From DASXMR01 sp036495525 (GTDB taxonomy: Bacteria > Actinomycetota > Actinomycetes > Streptosporangiales > Streptosporangiaceae): a stretch of DNA of 64,000 nucleotides. The translations under genes were made by a program, and so were the position numbers. Positions 52,054 through 59,054 of this stretch are shown here, piece by piece. Location: NCBI GenBank assembly GCA_036495525.1, contig DASXMR010000158.1:1-64000 (forward strand), in the 5' to 3' direction. The notes beneath the pieces are model-generated. The model saw nothing but the letters and a program-made list of their open reading frames with translations, did no database searches and was not told the origin of the DNA. How positions within the stretch are numbered: position 1 is the stretch's first letter; each line of letters starts with the position of its first letter.

Positions 52054-52515
52054 TTATGCCCGCCGCTGATCGTCGTCGTGGTGATGGTGATGATGGCCGC
52101 CCCGGAGCGCCAGGAACACCAGCAGGCCGACGAGCAGCCACGGGAACCAGAAGTGCACGACGAACTGGCCGGCCGTGGCCGCCACGATGACGACCAGCAG
52201 GATGAGCAGCAGGCCAGCATGCTGCCGGCGCGGCCGCTCCGGCGGCCGGGTGCGCTGCCTCCTGACCTGACCTTGCTGCTGCTCAACCGCCGGCAGGTCG
52301 TCGAACAGTCCGCCCAGGTCCGCCTGGGTCTTGGCGTGCATCGCCTGGTCGAGCCGCTGCTGGAACTCGGCTTCGTCCAGCCGGCCGTCGCTGAAATGCT
52401 TGGACAGCTCGTCGGCGACCGCTGAGCGCTCGGCGTCCGAGACCCGCATGGTGCCGCCGGCCCGGCGGCCATAGCTCGGCCCGCGGGTCCATGACTGGCC
52501 GAATGCAGGTGCCAT
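52054..52515 (-). CDS. DUF1707 membrane protein with a natural six-histidine tail
   Basis: The 153-residue protein has the DUF1707 domain at about 23-77 (MRVSDAERSAVADELSKHF then DGRLDEAEFQQRLDQA), an Arg/Gln-rich linker and two hydrophobic segments near the C-terminus. It ends GGHHHHHHDDDQRRA. GGAGG lies nine bases before ATG 52515. DUF1707 proteins are common small actinobacterial membrane proteins, often near PspC and two-component genes as here; their function is unknown. Confidence 0.82.
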   Translation of the reverse strand: MAPAFGQSWTRGPSYGRRAGGTMRVSDAERSAVADELSKHFSDGRLDEAEFQQRLDQAMHAKTQADLGGLFDDLPAVEQQQGQVRRQRTRPPERPRRQHAGLLLILLVVIVAATAGQFVVHFWFPWLLVGLLVFLALRGGHHHHHHDDDQRRA

Positions 52516-52549
52516 GTCTGGTCGACCTCCCCGGTCGGTTCTGGCCCGC

Positions 52550-52975
52550 TCAGTACGAGCGGGCATGGGACTGGATGAAGCGGCTGGCGATCGAGAGGTC
52601 ATCGCCCTCATCCGGCATGAGCAGCCAGCCGGCCAGGTAGAGCGGGATGCCGGCGCCCCCGGCGACGGCGAGCACGACGAAGGCGATCCGCACGATCGTC
52701 ACGTCGATGTCGAAGTAGTCGGCGAGCCCAGCGGCAACGCCGCCCAGCATCCGGCCATGGAACGGGCGGCACAGCTCGGGCGGGCCGTACGTGCTGCCGG
52801 CCCCCGGGCCAGCGGCAGCCTGTCGGCCTGCGTCGTCGGCGCCGTTCCCGGTGCTGCCGGTCTGCCCCGTGCTGCCGGTCTGCCCCGTGCTGCCGGACTG
52901 CGCCGAGTTGCCCTGCGCGGTTGTGCCCTGCGCTGTGGTGTCGTCGGACTGCGGGTCTGCGGTAGTTGCGTTCAT
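52550..52975 (-). CDS. PspC-domain membrane protein
   Basis: The 141-residue protein has a Ser/Thr/Gly/Gln-rich N-terminus with a repeated GSTGQT unit and a PspC domain at about 68-125 (GRMLGGVAAGLADYFDIDVTIVRI followed by a membrane helix). PspC proteins take part in envelope stress responses. It is divergent from a sensor kinase that carries the same domain, so the two may interact in the membrane. Confidence 0.85.
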   Translation of the reverse strand: MNATTADPQSDDTTAQGTTAQGNSAQSGSTGQTGSTGQTGSTGNGADDAGRQAAAGPGAGSTYGPPELCRPFHGRMLGGVAAGLADYFDIDVTIVRIAFVVLAVAGGAGIPLYLAGWLLMPDEGDDLSIASRFIQSHARSY

Positions 52976-53116
52976 GCCTCAAGCGTGCCGGCCGGAGGCA
53001 GCCGCGACCATCGGGATGAACCCGCGCCGGTCCCTGACCGGACCCTGAGCCGGAGTAGGGCGGATCAGGGTTTTCCCGGATGGCAGGCACTGCCGCACAG
53101 GGGCGATGATGGATAG

Positions 53117-54505
53117 ATGCAGCGAGAAGCCGATCCTGCCGCCGACTGGCAGACGCATCGCCAGCGGGGCGGCCCGCCGGGCTGCCCGCCTGGCGGCCAG
53201 CCGGGCGCTGGCCGCCGGGGCGGCAGGCGACCCTTTGCCGGGGCTCGCGGCATGCTGCGCCGCGGCCCGGCTGGTTCCGGCCCGCTGCGCCGGGCCGGAA
53301 ATGGACGCATGATCAGCGGCGTCGCCGCCGGGCTGGCCGAGCGCACGGGCTTCGATGTCACCACCATCCGGGTCGTCTTCGTGCTCGCCGCGCTGATCAG
53401 CGGGCTGGGCGCGGCACCGTACGTGCTGGCCTGGCTGCTGGTGCCGGAGAAGGGCCAGAGCAGCAACATCGCCAGCAAGGCGCTGTCGGACAAGCGCGGG
53501 ATGGCGCTGGCCGTCGGCGTCGCCTCGGTACTCGCCGTCATCCTGATCATCGGATCGGCGCTGGGCGCTGGCTGGCTGGGCAAGCTCGGCTGGGCCAGCC
53601 TGCTCAGCGTGGCCGGCCTGGTACTGATCTGGCGGAATGCCCCGGAGGCTGAGCAGGCCCTGCTGCGGCGGATCGCTGAGCCGCTGGCTGGCCTGGCCGG
53701 CGACACCTGGCGGTCCCGGCTGGTGCTGCGTATCTGCGTGGCGGCCGTGCTGCTGATCCTCGGCATGCTGGCGCTGCTGCCGACGCATCACGCGCAGCTG
53801 CTGCGCCCGCTCGGCGGCGTCATCCTCGTGCTGGCCGCGATCGTGGTGATCCTCGGGCCCTGGTGGCTGCGGATCGCCAAGGACCTGGTGACCGAGCGGC
53901 AGGGCCGCGTCAGGGCCGAGGAGCGGGCCGAGATGGCAGCCCGCGTGCACGACTCGGTGCTGCAGACGCTGGCGCTGATCCAGCGCCGCGCCGACAACCC
54001 GCAGCAGGTCGTGCAGCTCGCCAGGGCGCAGGAACGCGAGCTGCGGTCCTGGCTGTTCGACGGCCGGGCGCCGGGGTCGCTTGACGAGCATGTCGCGACC
54101 CTGGCGGCAGGTGTCAGGCAGATCCAGCAGCAGGTCGAGGCGCAGCACGGCATCGCGGTCGAGGTCGTCATGGTGGGCGACTGCACCCTGGACGACGGCG
54201 TGGCCGCGCTGCTGGCGGCCGCCCGCGAGGCGACCGTCAACGCGGCGAAGTGGTCAGGCGCCCCGGTCGTGTCCCTGTTCGCCGAAGTGGAGCCCGGCGC
54301 GGTGTCCCTCTTCGTGCGGGACCGGGGGCAGGGCTTCGACCCTGCTGCCGTGCCCGCTGACCGCAAGGGCCTGGCCGAGTCCGTGCATGGCAGGGTGCGG
54401 CGGCACGGCGGCTCGTCCACCGTGCGCAGTGCGCCCGGCGAGGGCACCGAGGTAACCCTGACCATGCCGCGGGCAGCCGGCGAGCGCGAGCCGAGCCGCG
54501 CGTGA
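53117..54505 (+). CDS. PspC-domain sensor histidine kinase
   Basis: The 462-residue kinase begins with ~60 Gly/Pro/Arg-rich residues, then a PspC domain (about 64-112) and several membrane segments up to about 250. The DesK/NarX-type dimerisation region has the phosphoacceptor His278 in ARVHDSVLQTLALIQ, and the ATPase domain shows EATVNAAKWSG and DRGQGFD. It should sense the envelope state and phosphorylate the LuxR-type regulator whose gene overlaps its stop codon. Confidence 0.88.
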   Translation: MQREADPAADWQTHRQRGGPPGCPPGGQPGAGRRGGRRPFAGARGMLRRGPAGSGPLRRAGNGRMISGVAAGLAERTGFDVTTIRVVFVLAALISGLGAAPYVLAWLLVPEKGQSSNIASKALSDKRGMALAVGVASVLAVILIIGSALGAGWLGKLGWASLLSVAGLVLIWRNAPEAEQALLRRIAEPLAGLAGDTWRSRLVLRICVAAVLLILGMLALLPTHHAQLLRPLGGVILVLAAIVVILGPWWLRIAKDLVTERQGRVRAEERAEMAARVHDSVLQTLALIQRRADNPQQVVQLARAQERELRSWLFDGRAPGSLDEHVATLAAGVRQIQQQVEAQHGIAVEVVMVGDCTLDDGVAALLAAAREATVNAAKWSGAPVVSLFAEVEPGAVSLFVRDRGQGFDPAAVPADRKGLAESVHGRVRRHGGSSTVRSAPGEGTEVTLTMPRAAGEREPSRA

Positions 54506-55185
54506 GCGGGGCAGCCGCGCCCGGCGCGGACGGCGGGATGCCGACCGTCTTCATCGTCGACGACCACGGGCTGTTCCGCTCGGGGGTCAGGTCCGAGCTC
54601 GGCGACCAGGTGCAGGTGATCGGCGAGGCTGAGGACGTCGATCCGGCCATCGCCGGCATCGCCGAGCTCGAGCCGGACGTAGTGCTGCTCGACGTGCACC
54701 TGCCCGGCGGCGGCGGCCAGGCAGTGGTGTCCGCGATCAGGCCTGACCATCCGCGGGTGCGGTTTCTCGCGCTGTCGGCCTCCGACGCGCCAGAGGACGT
54801 CATAGCGGTCATCCGGGCAGGGGCGCGCGGCTACGTGACCAAGACGATCTCCGGCGGCGAGCTAGTGGCCGCCGTACGGCGCACCGCCGCCGGAGACGCG
54901 GTGTTCTCCCCGCGGCTGGCCGGCTTCGTGCTTGACGCCTTCGCCGGGACCAGCCCGCCTGCGCAGGACCGGCCGTCGTTTGACCCGGACCTCGATCAGC
55001 TCACCCCGCGCGAGCGGGAGGTACTGCGTCTCATCGCCCGCGGCTATACCTACAAGGAGATAGCCCGCGAACTGTATATCTCGGTGAAGACGGTGGAGAG
55101 CCACGTGTCCTCGGTGCTGCGCAAGCTGCAGCTGTCGACCAGGCATCAGCTGACTCGCTGGGCGTCCGAGCGCCGCCTGGCCTGA
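54502..55185 (+). CDS. NarL/LuxR-type response regulator
   Basis: The 227-residue regulator has a receiver domain with IVDDH, phosphoacceptor Asp64 (LLDVHLP) and Lys in YVTKTI, and a C-terminal LuxR helix-turn-helix (LTPREREVLRLIARGYTYKEIA) at about 165-220. The GTG overlaps the kinase stop (GTGA), so the pair is co-translated. Confidence 0.92.
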   Translation: MSGAAAPGADGGMPTVFIVDDHGLFRSGVRSELGDQVQVIGEAEDVDPAIAGIAELEPDVVLLDVHLPGGGGQAVVSAIRPDHPRVRFLALSASDAPEDVIAVIRAGARGYVTKTISGGELVAAVRRTAAGDAVFSPRLAGFVLDAFAGTSPPAQDRPSFDPDLDQLTPREREVLRLIARGYTYKEIARELYISVKTVESHVSSVLRKLQLSTRHQLTRWASERRLA

Positions 55186-55213
55186 TCGCGTCTGCGCGGC
55201 CGGGCCGCCTCAC

Positions 55214-55219
55214 TACCAT
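55214..55219 (+). promoter_or_regulatory. -10 box, leaderless methyltransferase start
   Basis: TACCAT lies exactly seven bases before ATG 55227. An in-frame ATG at 55218 overlaps this box, so 55227 is the better start. Confidence 0.45.
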
Positions 55220-55226
55220 GACAGTC

Positions 55227-56063
55227 ATGGCGGACCTGGCCGAGCTGCTCGGGTGCTGGCAGTCGGACCTGGCCAGCTGGGCGATCCCGGAGCACATCAC
55301 CGCCGCCGTCGCCGACTCCCCCTGGGTGGTGCCGCGCCAGGTCTTCGCCCGCCGGGCTGACCGGGTGGCCGGCGAGCCATCCGGCCCGTCTTTCGAGCAG
55401 GCAAGCGCGGCGCTCGAGCCGTCAGGCAGCGTGCTGGACATCGGCTCGGGACCTGGCGCCGCCAGCCTGCCGCTGCTGCCGATGACGACGTCGCTGACCG
55501 CCGTCGATTCTGACGCCGCCATGCTGGAGCTGCTGGCGGCGAGGGCGGCGCCGTCCGGGGTACCGGTGCGCACCGTGCTTGGCAGCTGGCCGCAGGTCGC
55601 GCCCGAGGTCGCCGCCGCCGACCTGGTGACTTGCCACCACGTGACCTACAACGTGCCGCAGATCGGGCCGTTCGTGACCGCGCTGACCGGCTACGCCGGC
55701 CGGCTCGTCGTGGTCGAGATGACCGCCAGTCACCCGCTGGCCTCGCTCAACCCGCTGTGGCAGCGCTTCCACGACCTGCGGCGCCCGCAGGCGCCGACCG
55801 CCGGCGACTTCATCGCGATCGTGGCCGCGATGGGCCTGAGCCCGCGGCATCAGGCCTGGCGCCGGCCAGGCGGCCGGGACTACGGGAGCTTCGCTGAGCT
55901 GACCGACGTCACCCGCCGCCGGCTCTGCCTGCCGCCGGAGCGGTCGGCCGAGGTTGCCAGCGCACTCGCTGAGCAGGGCGCGGACCCCGATCATCCGGCA
56001 GACCCCGCGTGGGGCTTCCGCGAGGTGGTCACCATCTGGTGGGACGGCCGTGCAGCTGCCTAG
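55227..56063 (+). CDS. SAM-dependent methyltransferase-like protein
   Basis: The 278-residue protein has a class I methyltransferase core in its middle: SVLDIGSGPGAASLPLL as motif I, TAVDSDAAMLELL as motif II and a TCHHVTYNVPQIGPF segment. The C-terminal third has no recognised motif. It has its own promoter after the two-component pair. The substrate is unknown. Confidence 0.75.
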   Translation: MADLAELLGCWQSDLASWAIPEHITAAVADSPWVVPRQVFARRADRVAGEPSGPSFEQASAALEPSGSVLDIGSGPGAASLPLLPMTTSLTAVDSDAAMLELLAARAAPSGVPVRTVLGSWPQVAPEVAAADLVTCHHVTYNVPQIGPFVTALTGYAGRLVVVEMTASHPLASLNPLWQRFHDLRRPQAPTAGDFIAIVAAMGLSPRHQAWRRPGGRDYGSFAELTDVTRRRLCLPPERSAEVASALAEQGADPDHPADPAWGFREVVTIWWDGRAAA

Positions 56064-56382
56064 ACCACTCGACCTGGCGGCTACCGCGCCACGCCGAAAG
56101 ACCCGTTCGCCATGTTCTGCAGGCTGATCGGCAGCCCCGGCAGCTAAGCCGTGGCCGTGGTCGCAGCGGCCCGCACGCAGGACGCCGGCCGGGCCGGGAA
56201 CATCGTGCTCCATGCCGCTGAGACGTGGCCGGCGCCGGAAGGTTGCTTGGCGAACACGAAATTCTCCGGCCCAACTGCAGATCGCCCGGGTAATCGCTGA
56301 ATCGGTTGGTCAATTTGGCAGTCCCGGCGTCTTGAAGGTAGAGACGATACAGACATCGGACCCGCGGCGGTGAGGCAGCACC
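56064..56382. other. Gene-poor stretch before the LCP gene
   Basis: The first 27 codons continue the methyltransferase frame in good codon use after its TAG stop, ending at TAA 56145-56147; this may be a remnant of a longer protein. The second half is less GC-rich and should hold the LCP promoter; TTGAAG at 56333 and GATACA further on are weak candidates. Confidence 0.4.
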
Positions 56383-57672
56383 ATGAGCGAATGGCCAGAG
56401 GACTGGTTCCGCGGCGGCGCCGGCCAGGGCGGACCGCCTGCTGCGGGGGCATCGCATGACCCGACCATGCAGGTGCCGGCCAGCTCGGCTGGGCCGGCCG
56501 GCGGGCCGGCCCCTGGCGGGCCGGCAGCTGCCAGCCCGGCCGGCAACTGGCCGTCCCAGCCGCCGCCCCGCAGCGGCGGCCTCGGCCCTGGTGTCCTCGG
56601 CCGCGGCGTCGGCTCGGCCAGCCCGCCTGACGGCGACGATGTGGTCAGGACCGGGTTCGGCCGAGGCCGCGGCTTTCGGCTGCCCCGGCCCGGCGGCCTG
56701 CGCAACTGGCTGCGGCCGCGGCGGATCGCCGCGGTGCTGGCCGTGCTGGTCAGCCTCATCCTGGTCGCGGTCGTCGGGCTCTATTTCTTCTTCGACTCCA
56801 AGCTGCACCGGCAGGACGTGCTGGTCGACTACAAGGGCAGGCCTGCCGCCTCGGCCGGGCAGAACTGGCTGATCGCCGGCTCGGACAGCCGGCAGGGGCT
56901 GTCGCGGAAGGAAGAGCACAAGCTCGCCACCGGCGTCGATATCGGCGGCAAGCGCTCGGACACGATCATGATCCTGCACATCTCGCCGGGCGGCCAGCGA
57001 CCGCTGCTGATCAGCCTGCCGCGCGACTCCTACGTGCCGATCCCCGGCCACGGCATGAACAAGATCAACGCGGCCTACGCCTTCGGCGGCCCGAAGCTGC
57101 TCGCCGAGACCGTGCAGAACGTCACTGGCCTGCGCATCGAGCATTTTATGCAGATCGGCTTCGGCGGCTTCGTCAACGTGGTCAACGCGGTCGGCGGCGT
57201 GCGCATGTGCATCCCGCAGAGCCTGCACGACCCGGCCGCCGGTCTGCGGCTCAAGAAGGGCTGCCAGACCCTCGACGGCGGGCAGGCACTCGGCTACGTC
57301 CGGACCCGTCACCTGTACGCGCAGCAGGACCTGCAGCGGGTGCAGGACCAGCGGGCGTTCCTGCACGCGCTGCTGACGAAGATGACCAGCGCCGGCGTCT
57401 ACCTCAACCCGTTCTCCGCGCTGCCTGCCGCCAGCGGAGTCACCGGCACCCTCACCGTGGACAGCGGCACGCACCTGATCAACCTGGTCAAGGTGGCCTT
57501 CGCGATGCGCGACCCGCAGACCACCACGGTGCCGATCGCCAACCCCAACCTGTCCACCCCGGCCGGCGACGCCGTCGAGTGGAACCACGACGAGGCCATC
57601 CAGCTGTTCAACGACCTCAAGGCCGGCCGCCCCGTGCCCAAGTCCCTCCTCTCCGGCACCAAGGCCGGATGA
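56383..57672 (+). CDS. LytR-CpsA-Psr (LCP) family glycopolymer transferase
   Basis: The 429-residue protein has a long cytoplasmic Gly/Pro-rich tail (1-105), one membrane helix at about 115-136 and an external LCP domain. Motifs are GSDSRQG, RSDTIMILHI, SLPRDSYVPIPG and KINAAYAFGG, with the Arg and Asp residues that bind the pyrophosphate lipid. LCP enzymes attach polymers such as arabinogalactan, teichoic acids or capsule to peptidoglycan. A terminator hairpin follows. Confidence 0.92.
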   Translation: MSEWPEDWFRGGAGQGGPPAAGASHDPTMQVPASSAGPAGGPAPGGPAAASPAGNWPSQPPPRSGGLGPGVLGRGVGSASPPDGDDVVRTGFGRGRGFRLPRPGGLRNWLRPRRIAAVLAVLVSLILVAVVGLYFFFDSKLHRQDVLVDYKGRPAASAGQNWLIAGSDSRQGLSRKEEHKLATGVDIGGKRSDTIMILHISPGGQRPLLISLPRDSYVPIPGHGMNKINAAYAFGGPKLLAETVQNVTGLRIEHFMQIGFGGFVNVVNAVGGVRMCIPQSLHDPAAGLRLKKGCQTLDGGQALGYVRTRHLYAQQDLQRVQDQRAFLHALLTKMTSAGVYLNPFSALPAASGVTGTLTVDSGTHLINLVKVAFAMRDPQTTTVPIANPNLSTPAGDAVEWNHDEAIQLFNDLKAGRPVPKSLLSGTKAG

Positions 57673-57774
57673 GGCCAGACGCCGTTGGGGTCGGTCCGCC
57701 AGGGCCCGCTCCCTGAGTGACGGTCGCGACGGCCGGCCAAAGGCTGGCCCGAGCGGACGCCGTGCGGGGGGTTC

Positions 57775-57792
57775 CGGGGGGTCGTCCCCCCG
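57775..57792 (+). terminator. Hairpin after the LCP gene
   Basis: CGGGGGG and CCCCCCG pair around a TCGT loop about 100 bases past the stop codon. No T-tract follows. Confidence 0.5.
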
Positions 57793-57914
57793 ATCAACAC
57801 AGCGTACAAGCGTGCGGAACATGAACATCTGCACTCCTGAGACGGCGTGAGCGTGGTTCAATGCCGAGCTAGATAAAACGCGCAACCGCGCTGGGTACAG
57901 CAGCCGGAGGTCTC

Positions 57915-58184
57915 ATGAGTACCGGCACCATCCGCCAGGCCAGGCAGCCGCTTGGCCTGTCCTCGCGGGAAGCGCAGATCATGGCGCTGATCGCGGAGGG
58001 CCTCACCAACGGCCAGATCGCCGCCCGCCTGGTCGTCACCGAGAAGACCGTGAAGAACCACGTGAACCGGATCTACGGCAAGATCGGCGCTGGCTCGCGG
58101 TCGGAGGCGATCTCCCAGTGGGGAGCGCAGCCCGCTGACGGCTTCGTGAGCCATGCCGCCAGCATCGTCAGCCGGGCCATCTGA
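57915..58184 (+). CDS. Stand-alone LuxR-type helix-turn-helix protein
   Basis: The 89-residue protein is almost only a LuxR DNA-binding domain (LSSREAQIMALIAEGLTNGQIAARLVVTEKTVKNHVNRIY at 15-54), without a receiver or ligand domain. GGAGG before the ATG and a TAGATA box about 40 bases upstream support expression. Such short LuxR proteins act as constitutive or partner-controlled regulators. It lies 128 bases before an OmpR-type system but need not belong to it. Confidence 0.85.
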   Translation: MSTGTIRQARQPLGLSSREAQIMALIAEGLTNGQIAARLVVTEKTVKNHVNRIYGKIGAGSRSEAISQWGAQPADGFVSHAASIVSRAI

Positions 58185-58262
58185 CCGGCGCGATGGAGCC
58201 GCTCCAAGGCGGCAGCTGGATGACGCTAGCGCAGGTCGCGGGCCTGCGGGAACCGAGTACAG

Positions 58263-58290
58263 CCTCAGGGGGCGTTCAGCTAACCCTCAG
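58263..58290 (+). promoter_or_regulatory. Three 11-bp-spaced CAG direct repeats before the OmpR regulator
   Basis: TCAG occurs at 58265, 58276 and 58287, exactly one helical turn apart, 25-50 bases before the regulator start. Direct repeats of 11 bp are the usual binding pattern of OmpR/PhoP-type regulators, suggesting autoregulation. Confidence 0.55.
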
Positions 58291-58312
58291 CAAGTTACGG
58301 CACACTTGGGGC

Positions 58313-59035
58313 ATGAGCGCTGTGCCGACTAACGGGCACCGGCAGCCTGACGCGCGGCTGCTGGTCGTCGAGGACGAGCCCAACATCCTGGAGCTGCTGG
58401 CCGCGAGCCTGCGCTACGCCGGTTTCGACGTCGTCACCGCGGCCGCCGGGAATGAGGCCGTCCAGGCCGCACAGCGGCACCGGCCCGACCTGATCGTGCT
58501 CGACGTGATGCTGCCCGACATGGACGGCTTCGACGTGGTGCGCCGGCTGCGCGGCGGCGGGACGAGGATCCCGGTGGTGTTCCTGACCGCGCGCGATTCC
58601 ACCGAGGACAAGATCCGCGGGCTGACCCTGGGCGGTGATGACTACGTCACCAAGCCGTTCAGCCTGGAGGAGGTCATCGCCCGGATTCGGGCCGTGCTGC
58701 GGCGCACGACCGGCGACGGGTCTGAGCCGCCGCCCCGGCTGAAGTTCGCGGACCTGGAGCTCGACGAGGACAGCCACGAGGTCTGGCGGGACGGCCGGCA
58801 GATCCAGCTATCCCCGACCGAGTTCAAGCTGCTGCGGTACTTCATGGGCAACGCGAACCGGGTGCTGTCCAAGATGCAGATCCTGGATCACGTGTGGGAC
58901 TACGACTTCCGCGGTGACACCGGCATTGTCGAGTCCTACGTCTCGGTGCTGCGGCGCAAGGTCGACACCAGCGAGCCGCACCTGCTGCACACCCTGCGCG
59001 GCGTCGGTTACGTGCTGCGGCTCCCCTCGGCCTAG
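58313..59035 (+). CDS. OmpR/PhoP-type response regulator
   Basis: The 240-residue regulator has a receiver domain with VVEDEP, phosphoacceptor Asp64 (IVLDVMLPDMDG), Thr in FLTARD and Lys in VTKPF, followed by a winged-helix domain with LSPTEFKLLRYFMGNANRV and a LRRKVD recognition helix. ATG 58313 is chosen over upstream in-frame codons because the receiver domain starts there; it has no ribosome binding site and a CACACT box six bases upstream, so it may be leaderless. A sensor kinase gene follows after 19 bases. Confidence 0.9.
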   Translation: MSAVPTNGHRQPDARLLVVEDEPNILELLAASLRYAGFDVVTAAAGNEAVQAAQRHRPDLIVLDVMLPDMDGFDVVRRLRGGGTRIPVVFLTARDSTEDKIRGLTLGGDDYVTKPFSLEEVIARIRAVLRRTTGDGSEPPPRLKFADLELDEDSHEVWRDGRQIQLSPTEFKLLRYFMGNANRVLSKMQILDHVWDYDFRGDTGIVESYVSVLRRKVDTSEPHLLHTLRGVGYVLRLPSA

Positions 59036-59054
59036 GGATTACTGGCAAACGCCG

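Noticed and set aside
52075..52095. Six-histidine codon run as a possible cloning tag or vector contamination
   Set aside because: It is embedded in a natural DUF1707 gene with normal flanking sequence and its own terminator.
56064..56147. In-frame continuation of the methyltransferase after its TAG stop
   Set aside because: Stop-codon readthrough or a sequencing error is possible, but the 27 codons show no motif and the protein seems complete without them.
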